DNA of 31,213 nt from CAZXSK01 sp964642855 (GCA_964642855.1 CAZXSK010000053.1:1-31213); one strand, 5' to 3'. Counted from the first letter of the stretch, positions 22,741 to 31,163 are shown. Numbers and translations are program-made. The notes: generated from the sequence alone by a model not told the origin.

Positions 22741-23808
22741 TTACTCCGTAGCAGAAACAGCCGTGACTCGTTCCACAGGCAGACATACCGTGATGACCGT
22801 TCCGCCCTCGTCACGCGGAGACGCCGAGATCACGCCGTCCAACCGAGCGAGGATCTCCCGGCAGATCGCCAATCCCAGCCCCGATCCCCGGCCGTCAGGC
22901 TTGGTAGAGTAGAAAGGCAGGAAGATTCTCTCCCGATCCTGGGGGTCGATTCCCGGCCCTGTGTCCGCGAACTCTATCACGCAGACGCCTTCGTCCTCTT
23001 CGGTCATGCAGACAGCCAGCTCACCGCCGTCGGGCATGACGTCCAGCGCGTTGCGGAGGATGTTGCAGAACACCTGGAAAGCTCGCCCATCGGCCCGGCC
23101 CGCACCGGCAGCCTCGATGTCCAGCATTACCCTCACGCCGAGACGATCCGCCCGGGGTTTCATGACCCCAACGGCATCGCGCAGAAGCAGTTCGATCGGC
23201 TCGGAAGGTAGGGCGGCACCCGATCGGCCATGGGAGGAGTAGCTCCGTATGATCTGTCCTATGCGTTCAAGACCTTGTCTGGCCGAACGAAGATAGCCCC
23301 CCCTTTTCTCGCCATCGGCCTTTTCTGCCAGGCCCAGGTAGCGCATCACCCCGTCGAGTGGGCTGTTAAGCTCGTGGGCGACCTCGGCGCCACATCTGCC
23401 CGCTCCGTTGAGACGCTCATAAATCGCAAGCCTCCCTGCCGCGCTGGCCGATTCCGATACGTCCTCGACCATGACCACGACGACGGGCACCTGCGCAGCG
23501 GTCTTCTCCCAGATCAGTTCGACATTTGCGAGCATCACCCGGCTGTCACTGAGTCGAAGGCTGACTTCCCGGAGCATCGCGTTGGAGCCGCCCGGCCGGA
23601 TCGGATCGCCCGAGAAGAACCCTCTCACGAGCGACGTCGACTCGGGGGAAGAGGTAACCAGGGCTTCGGCTACCTGCGTGCCGGCCGGAAGCAATTCTTC
23701 CGCAGCGGGGTTGCGATAGAGCAACTCCCCGGTCGCGGAGGCGACCAAGACCGGCTGCTGGATCGACTTCATCGCCAGCAACCCGAATTCGCCTGGATCG
23801 GTGTGCAT
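22741..23808 (-). CDS. Soluble PAS-type sensor histidine kinase
   Basis: A 355-residue kinase with no membrane helix, so a cytoplasmic sensor. Residues about 10-125 form a PAS-like domain (QQPVLVASATGELLYRNPAAEELL). The dimerisation box holds His145 in AEVAHELNSPLDGVMRY. The ATPase part has NILRNALDVMPDGGEL (N box), FADTGPGI (G1), PFYSTKPDGRGSGLGLAI (F and G2) near the end. The ATG at 23808 is chosen over a GTG at 23844, because the latter starts in a repeat-rich region that looks regulatory; neither has a strong ribosome site. The NtrC-type regulator follows directly. The signal is unknown; the PAS domain could bind a small ligand or cofactor. Confidence 0.9.
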   Translation of the reverse strand: MHTDPGEFGLLAMKSIQQPVLVASATGELLYRNPAAEELLPAGTQVAEALVTSSPESTSLVRGFFSGDPIRPGGSNAMLREVSLRLSDSRVMLANVELIWEKTAAQVPVVVVMVEDVSESASAAGRLAIYERLNGAGRCGAEVAHELNSPLDGVMRYLGLAEKADGEKRGGYLRSARQGLERIGQIIRSYSSHGRSGAALPSEPIELLLRDAVGVMKPRADRLGVRVMLDIEAAGAGRADGRAFQVFCNILRNALDVMPDGGELAVCMTEEDEGVCVIEFADTGPGIDPQDRERIFLPFYSTKPDGRGSGLGLAICREILARLDGVISASPRDEGGTVITVCLPVERVTAVSATE

Positions 23809-23829
23809 GGTGTCTATATCGTCATTCTT

Positions 23830-23863
23830 GCAACGATGTTGCACAGAAACAACGCAATGTTGC
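23830..23863. promoter_or_regulatory. Two related inverted repeats upstream of the kinase (candidate operators)
   Basis: GCAAC-GAT-GTTGC (23830-23842) is a perfect palindrome with a three-base centre. CAAC-GCAAT-GTTG (23850-23862) is a similar one, centre to centre 20 bases, about two helical turns. The sequence is less GC-rich than its surroundings. This arrangement suits a dimer pair, perhaps the co-encoded regulator. I found no sigma-54 -24/-12 element here. Confidence 0.45.
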
Positions 23864-23897
23864 CAAACCTTAACATTCCTGTCGTGCAGCCCCGGAG

Positions 23898-23997
23898 NNN
23901 NNNNNNNNNNNNNNNNNNNNNNNNNNNNNNNNNNNNNNNNNNNNNNNNNNNNNNNNNNNNNNNNNNNNNNNNNNNNNNNNNNNNNNNNNNNNNNNNN
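23898..23997. other. Scaffold gap of 100 N
   Basis: Exactly 100 Ns, the conventional filler for a gap of unknown length. It removes the 3' end of the Gfo/Idh/MocA gene and any terminator or promoter between it and the kinase operon. Confidence 0.95.
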
Positions 23998-25172
23998 GGG
24001 GCGTCGGGGTCGAAGATGTCCGCCAGCAGAGCCGGGTCCCCGCCGCCGTGCCCGCCTTCGCTCTTGCGAACCTGGACGGACTCGAACTCGCCGGCCTCCT
24101 TGAAGTGAGGCATGATGGTCGTGTACTGCCCTTCCCGTTTGATCTGCCCCGGGGCCATGTCTTCCTGCTCTCCGGAGATATAGGAGAACTGCGTGCTGCC
24201 ATGCTCCAGCCGGCCCTGGTTACCGTTGAAGGCGATCTGGTAGCCCTCCCACGGGCTGAACGTGTGCAGCAGGTAATTGAGAATCGCCCCGCCCTTGTAC
24301 TTTACCGACACCGACATGTTGTCCCAGATGTCGATCTCGTCGCTGAACACGCACCGGTCGCGGAAGTAGCCGTCCTCGTCCTCGTTGTCCAGGTACAGTT
24401 CCTTCAGCCGCTCGCTCTCCTCGAGCTTCAGCACAAACGGGCACTTGTCTCTCTCGGGGCAGTCCAGGCAGCGTTCGGAGCGATTGGACAAGCCCAGCCT
24501 CTCCGCGGTCTTCGGAACATAGAACCGCCTCGAGGCATGGCAGAACACCTCCGCGGGGTCGTCGTCCAGCCACCAGTTGACCAAGTCGAAGTGGTGCGTC
24601 GCCTTGTGGACCAGCAGCGAGCCGGAGTTCTTCCGGTTCCGGTGCCATCGGCGGAAGTAATCGGCCCCGTGGCGGGTATCGAGTGGCCAGCAGAAGTCGA
24701 CGCTCAGCACATCGCCGATCGTGCCTGTGTCCAGAAGCTCTTTCAACTGGCTGCGGTGCGGCGCGTAGCGATAGTTGAAGGTAACCTGACAGCTTTGGCC
24801 GGTGGCGTCGACGGTCTCAAGGATATTGCGGCACTTTTGTTCGTCGGTGGTCATCGGTTTTTCCGTGATGACGTCACAGCCGAGCTCCATGCCGCGAATG
24901 AGGTACTGGTCGTGCGTGGCGTCTACCGTCGTCACGATGACGTAATCGGGCCTGGTCTCCTCGACCATTCTGTCGAAATCGGCTGCTTCGTAGGTGGCAA
25001 CGGGCTTGCAGCCCATCTCCGCGATGCGCTTGTTCTTGACCTCCATGCGCCCCTGGTTGGTGTCGCACAACGCCACGATCTCGCACGCGTCGTTGTACAC
25101 CTCGCAGAGGGCTTTGGTGTACATGCTGCTTCTTCCGCCGCAGCCTACCTGGGCGTAGCGTTTCTTGGCCAT
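23998..25172 (-). CDS. Gfo/Idh/MocA-family oxidoreductase, 3' end lost in gap
   Basis: About 391 residues of an NAD(P)-dependent dehydrogenase. The nucleotide-binding fold opens AQVGCGGRSSMYTKAL; EKPMTT (about 104-109) and the NYRYAPH segment are classic family marks, and HKATHHFDLVNWWL carries the likely catalytic region. A cysteine cluster RCLDCPERDKCPF (about 234-246) is a less common addition and could bind a metal. The C-terminal part stops at the 100-N gap, probably losing a few tens of residues. The ATG at 25172 follows AGGAAAGGAA. It lies 103 bases after the LacI gene in the same direction, so it may be read through from it. The substrate is probably a sugar, inositol-like or amino-sugar compound, which cannot be told from sequence. 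Confidence 0.88.
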
Positions 25173-25275
25173 GATCTGCTGATTCCTTTCCTATCGAACG
25201 TTTCGGCCCCGCCGGCCTTTGTCGGGTTCTGTTATCCATCGATTCGGTCCGGGTCGGGACCGTACCGCTTCTTCT

Positions 25276-26259
25276 CTAGGTCGACTTGCGCACGACAAGC
25301 CGGGTCGGAAGGCAGATGCCCTCGTCGAGCCGAACCGACGGATCGCGCATGCTCTCAAGAAGCATGTCAGCCACTGCCACGCCGATGCCGGCATTGGGCT
25401 GTGCGACGGTCGTCAGTGAAGGCCAGGCGAGCGACGCAGCCTGGCGATCGTCGAAGCCGACAACCGCGACGTCTTCGGGCACGCGCACTGAGGCTTCGTG
25501 AAGCCCAGCCAGCAACGACATCGCCATGACGTCGGAGTACGCCTGAATGCCATCGGGCTGGGGCGACATCTCCAGGAACAGCTTCGCTGCATAGCAGCCG
25601 GCCTGGGTCTGATCGGAAACGCCCGTCACGTCGAGGTACATGGATTCGCGACCCAGTTCAGACATTGCGCGATGGTATCCTTCAAGGCGAGTAGTATCCT
25701 TCTGTCCGCCGAGATAGGCGATCCGCATGCGCCCGCGGCGGGCAAGGTGCAGTGCGGCTTCGTACACGCCTTGCTGGCGGTCGATGCGGACGCTGGCGGA
25801 CATTCTCTCGGGCGGGTCGATCACAACGCACGGAGTGCCCTGCTGCTGACAGCTTTCCACCCATCGATCGACGTCACCGTCCGGCGGGAAGAACAGAGCA
25901 ACCCCGGCCGGCCTGCGGGCGAGGGTTTCGCCCAGGAGTCCCTGGTGGTCTCCGGCCGAACCATGCCGACTGCCCAGCAGTACGGTCACGGAAAGCTCAG
26001 CCGGTCTGAGGCGCTGCTCCAATGCAGCAATCTTGGCCATGTGCAGTTCGTCGGTCGACCAGGCGACCACGGCGACTTCAAAGCTTCTGCGCGTTCGGAG
26101 GCTTCTGGCCAGACGATTCGGCCGATAGCCCAGTTCCCGCGCAGCTCGCAGCACGCGTTCGCGCGTGTCTTTGCCGACGTATCCGTTGCCTTTCAGTGCG
26201 CGATTGACGGTACGGACCGACACGCCGGAAGCCGCTGCGATGTCCTTCAGCCCAGCCAT
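25276..26259 (-). CDS. LacI-family transcriptional regulator
   Basis: A 327-residue regulator. The N-terminal helix-turn-helix (LKDIAAASGVSVRTVNRALKG, residues 4-24) and hinge helix (YRPNRLARSLRTRRS) are typical, followed by a periplasmic-binding-like sensor domain (residues about 60-325; VAVVGFDDRQAASLAWPSLTTVAQP near the end is a family signature). It should bind a sugar-like effector. The ATG at 26259 is chosen because the helix-turn-helix begins right after it and AGAGG lies upstream; the longer frame runs over the promoter. Its own promoter and a central-CpG palindrome lie just upstream, so it probably represses itself. Neighbours suggest control of a sugar or carbohydrate route: the oxidoreductase downstream and the divergent HAD and FAD genes. 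Confidence 0.93.
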   Translation of the reverse strand: MAGLKDIAAASGVSVRTVNRALKGNGYVGKDTRERVLRAARELGYRPNRLARSLRTRRSFEVAVVAWSTDELHMAKIAALEQRLRPAELSVTVLLGSRHGSAGDHQGLLGETLARRPAGVALFFPPDGDVDRWVESCQQQGTPCVVIDPPERMSASVRIDRQQGVYEAALHLARRGRMRIAYLGGQKDTTRLEGYHRAMSELGRESMYLDVTGVSDQTQAGCYAAKLFLEMSPQPDGIQAYSDVMAMSLLAGLHEASVRVPEDVAVVGFDDRQAASLAWPSLTTVAQPNAGIGVAVADMLLESMRDPSVRLDEGICLPTRLVVRKST

Positions 26260-26279
26260 GGGTGATTGCCTCTCTTCGA

Positions 26280-26297
26280 TGTGCCAACGATGGCACA
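26280..26297. promoter_or_regulatory. LacI-type operator
   Basis: TGTGCCAACGATGGCACA is an 18-base even palindrome with eight of nine pairs matching and a central CG, the layout of LacI-family operators. It lies about 20 bases before the lacI-type start codon and directly at and after the predicted transcription start. Confidence 0.75.
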
Positions 26298-26304
26298 ACA
26301 CGCC

Positions 26305-26332
26305 AATGTAGGCTTCCTTGGGCGCATGACAA
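26305..26332 (-). promoter_or_regulatory. Promoter of the LacI-family gene
   Basis: On the minus strand TTGTCA (26327-26332) and TACATT (26305-26310) are separated by 16 bases; transcription would begin near 26298, at the edge of the palindrome. Confidence 0.6.
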
Positions 26333-26414
26333 GTGAAATCGCCGAAATCTCCCTGATTCCCCACCGCTTGCCGGGTCCGGGAACACCGGAGACACCCCCT
26401 GCCCGTTTCCTCCC

Positions 26415-26443
26415 TTTCGGATCGCCTCGACAGGACGTAGAAT
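26415..26443 (+). promoter_or_regulatory. Possible promoter of the HAD gene
   Basis: TAGAAT (26438-26443) with TTTCGG 17 bases upstream (26415-26420) stands 40 bases before the GTG start. The -35 match is poor. Confidence 0.4.
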
Positions 26444-26483
26444 CCCCTCTCGACTTTCCACGGACACAACCCGGGAGACAGAC

Positions 26484-27152
26484 GTGGCAGACCTTGGCGT
26501 GATTTTCGATATGGACGGCGTACTCATCGACAGCTATCAGGCCCATTTCGAGTCCTGGCGGCGGATGCTCGCCCGACACGACCTGGAGATGACCGAGGAG
26601 CAGTTCGCTTCCACCTTCGGCCAGACGAATCGGTCGATCATCACCGGGCTGTATCCTGACCGCGCCAGCGACGAGACGATCGCCCGGTGGGGTGAGGAGA
26701 AGGAGCAGGCGTTCCGAGAACTCCTTCGCGAGGATTTCCCCGAGATGGCTGGAGCAGGTGACCTCCTGCGTGCGATCGACGGCGCGGGCATGGCAATCGC
26801 CATTGGTTCGTCGGGTCCGGCCGAGAACGTCGAGGCGGTGCTGGAATGTCTTGACGGGGGAGAACTGGTATCTGCCCGTGTGACCGGCTCCGACGTCACC
26901 CACGGTAAGCCCGATCCGGAGGTGTTCCTCAAAGCTGCAGAGAAACTCGGTCTGGACCCGTCCTGTTGCGCGGTCGTGGAGGACGCACCAGCCGGTGTGG
27001 AGGCCGCCCGGCGAGCAGGAATGGCTGCCATTGCGATGACGGGAACAGCCCCGCGCGAGAAACTCGCCGAACGATCGCACCGCGTGGTCGATTCCCTCAG
27101 CGAGATCTCCCCAGACGATATCCGAGACCTTATCAAGCAGAGCAGACGATAG
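26484..27152 (+). CDS. HAD-superfamily phosphatase / beta-phosphoglucomutase-like protein
   Basis: A 222-residue protein with the HAD signature FDMDGVLIDS (Asp9 nucleophile, Asp11), IGSSG as motif II, HGKPDPEVF with the motif III lysine and VVEDAPAGVEAARRAGM with motif IV acids. A helical cap of about 70 residues lies between motif I and II, as in phosphoglucomutase and sugar-phosphatase subfamilies. The start is a GTG at 26484 with GGGAGA nearby. It is divergent from the LacI-type gene and followed after 14 bases by the FAD oxidoreductase gene, so it probably acts on a sugar phosphate in the same pathway. Phosphatase and mutase activities cannot be told apart here. Confidence 0.9.
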   Translation: MADLGVIFDMDGVLIDSYQAHFESWRRMLARHDLEMTEEQFASTFGQTNRSIITGLYPDRASDETIARWGEEKEQAFRELLREDFPEMAGAGDLLRAIDGAGMAIAIGSSGPAENVEAVLECLDGGELVSARVTGSDVTHGKPDPEVFLKAAEKLGLDPSCCAVVEDAPAGVEAARRAGMAAIAMTGTAPREKLAERSHRVVDSLSEISPDDIRDLIKQSRR

Positions 27153-27166
27153 CGGGAACCCACACC

Positions 27167-28525
27167 ATGCATGAGATCCACGAGCCCACCCAAACTGTGC
27201 CCGTCGTCCACGAGTGCGACGTATGCGTCATCGGCGGAAGCTGCACGGGCGTCTTTGCCGCAGTCGCAGCAGCCAGGCTGGGGGCATCGGCAGCTGTCAT
27301 CGAGAACAACGGCATGTTCGGCGGCGTCGCGTCGGCGGGCTTGGTGAACATCTGGCACTCGCTGCTGGACACCGCCAACGATCAGACGATCATCGCCGGG
27401 CTCACGCGGGAGGTCGTCGAGCGACTTCGCAAACGAAAGGCCGTCAACGAGGTCAACCCGCCGTCGTCGGATGCCCAGTTCACGCTGAATACTGCAGAAC
27501 TCGCGATCGAGCTGGACGCCCTGGTCACGAAGTCCGGCATCCGACCGTTCCTGCACACGAAGTTCGTTCGCCCCGTCGCCGAGGATGGACGCATGCAGGC
27601 TGCGATCATCGAGGACAAGACCGGGCGCCGTGCCGTGGCTGCGCGAGTGTTCATCGACGCCACCGGCGACGCCGACGTGGTACATCGGCTGGGGCTTGAA
27701 ACGCACACCGACAGCGTGCTTCAGCCGGCTACGGGATGCGTACACATGAAGGGCGTCGACGACGTGCTGGAGGCGAATCCGAACAGGAAGATTGCGGAGA
27801 TCGTGCACGACCCGGCGCAGCCCGAGGCGCTGAAGCAGGGCTTCTTGTGGCACTCAAGGGTCGTCGGTGCGGAAGAGCTGGCCATGATCGCCGGCACGCG
27901 CGCACACGGCGCCGACTGCAGCGACGCCGACCAGCTCACCGGTGCGGAGATGGAAACACGCCGGCAGATCAGAGCCATCGGCGACATCCTGAGGCGCCAG
28001 CCCGGCGGAGACAACATCGCGATTGTCACGCTCCCGACTTACATCGGCATCCGGCAATCACGACAGGCAAGGTGCATGCACCAGCTGCTGGAGAGGGAGG
28101 TCCTGGAGGGCGTGCGGTTCGAGGACGCCATCGCCAACGGCAGCTACAGGGTCGATGTTCACCACCCCGACAAACCCGGCTTGACGTTCCGGTACCTCGA
28201 CGGCGTCGAAGAGTACGTAGCCCCTGGGGAGCCGAGACAGACCGGCCGATGGCGGGAACAACGAGACGCCGACCCGACCTTCTACCAGATCCCCTACCGC
28301 TGCATGGTGCCGGCAGGTGCGGAAAACGTTCTCGCCGCCGGAAGAGCGATCGACGCCGACCGCGGCGCATTCGGTGCGGTTCGCGTGATGGTCAACTGCA
28401 ACCAGACCGGCCAGGCTGCCGGCGTGGCCGCTCACCTGGCGATCGAGTCGGGGCGGTCGGTAGCCGACGTTGATATCGCGAAACTGCGCGAGACTCTGGT
28501 CGCTCAAGGGGCTATCATCATCTGA
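27167..28525 (+). CDS. FAD-dependent oxidoreductase (PF12831 type)
   Basis: A 452-residue flavoprotein. The dinucleotide-binding fold is CDVCVIGGSCTGVFAAVAAARLGA (from about residue 16), in which the usual GxGxxG reads GGSCTG. GMFGGVASAGLVN follows, and the C-terminal GAENVLAAGRAIDADRGAFGAVRVM and QTGQAAGVAAHLA are the standard second FAD-binding marks of this family, which is common in planctomycetes and in polysaccharide-related clusters. No signal peptide is seen. The ATG at 27167 lies 14 bases after the HAD stop; the ribosome site is weak. Its substrate is unknown. It is likely in one transcript with the HAD gene. Confidence 0.9.
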   Translation: MHEIHEPTQTVPVVHECDVCVIGGSCTGVFAAVAAARLGASAAVIENNGMFGGVASAGLVNIWHSLLDTANDQTIIAGLTREVVERLRKRKAVNEVNPPSSDAQFTLNTAELAIELDALVTKSGIRPFLHTKFVRPVAEDGRMQAAIIEDKTGRRAVAARVFIDATGDADVVHRLGLETHTDSVLQPATGCVHMKGVDDVLEANPNRKIAEIVHDPAQPEALKQGFLWHSRVVGAEELAMIAGTRAHGADCSDADQLTGAEMETRRQIRAIGDILRRQPGGDNIAIVTLPTYIGIRQSRQARCMHQLLEREVLEGVRFEDAIANGSYRVDVHHPDKPGLTFRYLDGVEEYVAPGEPRQTGRWREQRDADPTFYQIPYRCMVPAGAENVLAAGRAIDADRGAFGAVRVMVNCNQTGQAAGVAAHLAIESGRSVADVDIAKLRETLVAQGAIII

Positions 28526-28593
28526 TGCGTGCTCTGTTCCCGCTGCGTTGCCCTGTCCGCCGAGTGGGGTTCCCTGCTAGCAGGAGAAACCAG

Positions 28594-29343
28594 ATGACGC
28601 TCTATGACCAACTGGCGGACCAGTACGCCGATCTGACTGACACTGCCAGAAGACGCGAACTCGCTGACGGCTTCGCCGACCGTCTGCTTTCCCAGTACTC
28701 CATTGGCTCGGCCTTGGACGCCGCTACCGGTACGGGGGTCTATGCGATCGCCCTGGCCAAGCGGGGAGTGCGGGTGCTGGGAACGGATCTCTCGTCGGCC
28801 ATGCTCGACCAGGCCGCACGGGATGCCCGCAAGGAAGACTTGCGGGTCACCTGGCTGCAGGCGCCGATGCAGCGACTTGGACAGGACGTAACCGGAAGCT
28901 ACGATGCCGTTCTCTGCATGGGAAATTCTCTGCCCCACCTGGTATCGCAGGCGGACCTCGAGGCAGCGTTGAACAGCTTCGCCAGTCTGCTGAGCAAGTC
29001 CGGGATCCTGATCCTGCAGGTGCTGAACTATGCGCGGGTTCTCGCAGAGCATCAGCGGATCGTCAACATCAACCGAAGCGGAGACAGGGAGTACGTCCGC
29101 TTCTACGACTTCGAACCGTCGGTCGTGCAGTTCAATGTGCTTGCCATCGACTGGTCAAAGGACCCGCCCAACCACGAACTCCACAGCACGACACTCCGAC
29201 CTTACGTGGTCGACGAGATTGCCAGGGCGTTGAAGCAATCGGGATTCGAGATCGAAGGCACCCACGGCGGCCTGGATTTCTCGCCGCACGATCCGACCAG
29301 TTCCGTCACGGCGATGATCGTCGCCCGCAGACAGAGCCGTTGA
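28594..29343 (+). CDS. SAM-dependent class I methyltransferase
   Basis: A 249-residue methyltransferase. Motif I LDAATGTGVYAIALAKRG (about 39-56) is followed by an acidic VLGTDLSS loop, motif IV region YDAVLCMGNSLPHL and the ILILQVLNYARV strand. The sequence has a flavour of glycine/sarcosine N-methyltransferase relatives, but the substrate is not identifiable. AGGAGA at 28582-28587 supports the ATG at 28594, whereas the in-frame upstream start at 28525 has none and overlaps the preceding stop. It follows the FAD gene by 68 bases in the same direction and may share its transcript. It converges on the next gene with a 21-base gap. Confidence 0.85.
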   Translation: MTLYDQLADQYADLTDTARRRELADGFADRLLSQYSIGSALDAATGTGVYAIALAKRGVRVLGTDLSSAMLDQAARDARKEDLRVTWLQAPMQRLGQDVTGSYDAVLCMGNSLPHLVSQADLEAALNSFASLLSKSGILILQVLNYARVLAEHQRIVNINRSGDREYVRFYDFEPSVVQFNVLAIDWSKDPPNHELHSTTLRPYVVDEIARALKQSGFEIEGTHGGLDFSPHDPTSSVTAMIVARRQSR

Positions 29344-29364
29344 CCGCGTCGGAACCGTGATCGC

Positions 29365-30213
29365 TCAGGTGCGAGCCTCGACCGACTCCTTGCTGCGGGT
29401 TCGCTGGAGTTCGATATTCGAACCCCGACGCTCGAGTTGAGCCCGGGAGATCTCGATAACTTCTTTCGCCTCGTCTGGTGTCATGCAACCCACGGCGACC
29501 ATGTCGATATCGCGAAGCGTCGCCCACGAGAATGCCAGGCCGACCAGCGGAAGCAGCCTGCCGGCCGCGAGGGGCTTGATCGTGAGCACGGGGTTCTTCC
29601 GCTGCCAGATCGAACGATGTACCCAGTCGACCTCGATCTGCATGAGAAATCCCGCGGCGTTGTAGATTTGAATGTAGGTCGCGACATCCGAGCCGGACTC
29701 GTCGGCGTAGATGGGCGTCTCGGGCATGTGCGTCGAGAGGCCAGGGATCATCCCACGATCTCGGATCATCTTCGTGTACTGGTCGAGATTGCGGATCGAT
29801 CGCGTCCGGCGGTCGACCAGCGCGTCGGTCGAGGCCTGGTGGGGCATGCAGATCTTCGCGCCCAGGTCTGCGTGGGCATCGATGATCCGTCGCGTCTCGT
29901 CGAAATCCTCCTGATTGTCGCCGACGTTGATATGCGGCGTGGCGATGCCGATCAGCTCCCTGCCTACCCGATCCTCAGCCATCTTCGCAGCATCCTGCAG
30001 GTGGGTGGCTTCCGGACGAACTCCGAAGAACGTGTCGATACCCTCTCGCAGGAATACTTCCAGCACTTCAGCGATGCGCTGGGCATCCATGCGCTGCTTG
30101 ATGAACTCGTCCTTGGCCTTGGATGTGTGGGAATATCCCAGGAACCAATTGCTGCCGATGATCATGCGCGAAACCGAGAGATCCTCGATCTGCGTTCTGG
30201 GGAAGTCGCCCAT
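29365..30213 (-). CDS. Conserved cytoplasmic protein, TIM-barrel-like, unidentified
   Basis: A 282-residue protein with no signal peptide. Its sequence alternates strands and helices in a TIM-barrel manner: RMIIGSNWFLGYSH near the start, LREGIDTFFGVRP, RELIGIATPHINVG, HADLGAKICMPHQ, RDRGMIPGLSTHM, GFLMQIEVDW, VLTIKPLAAGRLLP and DIDMVAVGCMTPDEAKEVIEIS at the end. The last two blocks recall aldo-keto-reductase-like proteins, but the catalytic tetrad of that family is not evident, so I do not assign it. The start ATG at 30213 lies 42 bases after the dapF stop with GGGAG upstream, so it is probably co-transcribed with dapF. No link to lysine synthesis is known to me. Confidence 0.65.
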   Translation of the reverse strand: MGDFPRTQIEDLSVSRMIIGSNWFLGYSHTSKAKDEFIKQRMDAQRIAEVLEVFLREGIDTFFGVRPEATHLQDAAKMAEDRVGRELIGIATPHINVGDNQEDFDETRRIIDAHADLGAKICMPHQASTDALVDRRTRSIRNLDQYTKMIRDRGMIPGLSTHMPETPIYADESGSDVATYIQIYNAAGFLMQIEVDWVHRSIWQRKNPVLTIKPLAAGRLLPLVGLAFSWATLRDIDMVAVGCMTPDEAKEVIEISRAQLERRGSNIELQRTRSKESVEART

Positions 30214-30255
30214 TGACGGCTCGCTTTCTCCCGCCCGGCCTGGCCTTAACGTCCG

Positions 30256-31098
30256 CTACTTCTCGGGCCACTCGCCAGAGAACACCTCGCTGGCCGGGCC
30301 CGTCATCTTCACGTGATTATCGCGTTCCTGCCAGTGAAGGTTCAAGTCTCCTCCGGGCAAGTGTCCGATGATCGCCCGGTCGGTCCGCCCGGTGAGCACT
30401 CCGGCCACACACACCGCCGAGGCTCCCGTACCGCAAGCGAGAGTCACCCCGCTGCCCCGTTCCCACGTCCGGACGGTGACTTCGGTCTTGTCGTGGACCT
30501 GCACGAAGTGGACGTTGATGCGGTTCGGGAACGACGGATGGTTTTCGAGTTCCGGGCCCCACTGCTCAAGCAGGACCGACCCGACGTCCTCCACGAAAAC
30601 CACTGCGTGCGGATTACCCATCGACACGCAGGTGACCTTCATCGTCTTCCCGCCGATCTCCAGGGGCACATCCACGTTTCGCTCGCCGGGCAGTTTGCTG
30701 GGAATTTTCTCTGCTTCAAGAATGGGCTGTCCCATGTCGACCGTTGCGGACTGGACCTTGCCGTTCTCCACCTGAAGATCGATCCTCAGAATTCCAGCCC
30801 CGGTTTCCACGTGCATGGGGTTGGCTTTGGCCCGGTCATGATCCCAGGCGTACTTCGCGACGCACCGTACGCCATTGCCGCACATTTCCCCTTCGGAGCC
30901 ATCCGCGTTGAACATCCGCATGCGCACGTCCGCAGAGTCGGACGGAAGAATAAGGATCATCCCGTCGCCACCCACCCCGAAATGTCGGTCGGCGATCACC
31001 TTGGCCAGTTCGCCCGGAGCGTCAGGGATGTCCTGGTCGAAGCCATCGACATAGACGTAGTCGTTACCCAGACCATGCATCTTCGTGAAACGCAGCAC
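30256..31098 (-). CDS. dapF: Diaminopimelate epimerase
   Basis: A 280-residue DapF, which converts LL- to meso-diaminopimelate for lysine and peptidoglycan synthesis in the cytoplasm. The opening FTKMHGLGNDYVYVDGF, GGDGMILI, the first catalytic cysteine motif EMCGNGVRC (Cys73, same number as in E. coli) and the second, ACGTGASA, are all present, with the usual two-domain pseudo-symmetric build. The start is read as a GTG at 31098 because GGAAGGAGA stands eight bases before it and a promoter lies at 31135-31163; an upstream in-frame ATG at 31134 would be ahead of the predicted transcription start. The gene is intact and followed by the unidentified TIM-barrel-like gene. Confidence 0.95.
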   Translation of the reverse strand: MLRFTKMHGLGNDYVYVDGFDQDIPDAPGELAKVIADRHFGVGGDGMILILPSDSADVRMRMFNADGSEGEMCGNGVRCVAKYAWDHDRAKANPMHVETGAGILRIDLQVENGKVQSATVDMGQPILEAEKIPSKLPGERNVDVPLEIGGKTMKVTCVSMGNPHAVVFVEDVGSVLLEQWGPELENHPSFPNRINVHFVQVHDKTEVTVRTWERGSGVTLACGTGASAVCVAGVLTGRTDRAIIGHLPGGDLNLHWQERDNHVKMTGPASEVFSGEWPEK

Positions 31099-31134
31099 GC
31101 GCGATCTCCTTCCAGTAGTGTTCGATTGAGCCAT

Positions 31135-31163
31135 ATTCTATCGGCGAACTGCCAACGTTCCAA
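31135..31163 (-). promoter_or_regulatory. Promoter of dapF
   Basis: On the minus strand TTGGAA (31158-31163) and TAGAAT (31135-31140) are separated by exactly 17 bases; transcription would begin near 31128, giving a leader of about 30 bases. Nothing else is supported in the last 50 bases. Confidence 0.6.

Noticed and set aside
23844..23897. sigma-54 (-24/-12) promoter before the kinase operon
   Set aside because: A GG...GC pair exists (TTGGCAACATTGCG on the minus strand), but the spacing between GG and GC is 7, not 10.
24048..25529. Long plus-strand frame across the oxidoreductase and LacI genes
   Set aside because: It runs antisense to two well-supported genes and their intergenic space.
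31099..31134. Longer DapF start at the ATG at 31134
   Set aside because: The promoter at 31135-31163 would start transcription just after it, and the GTG at 31098 has a strong ribosome site and matches DapF length.
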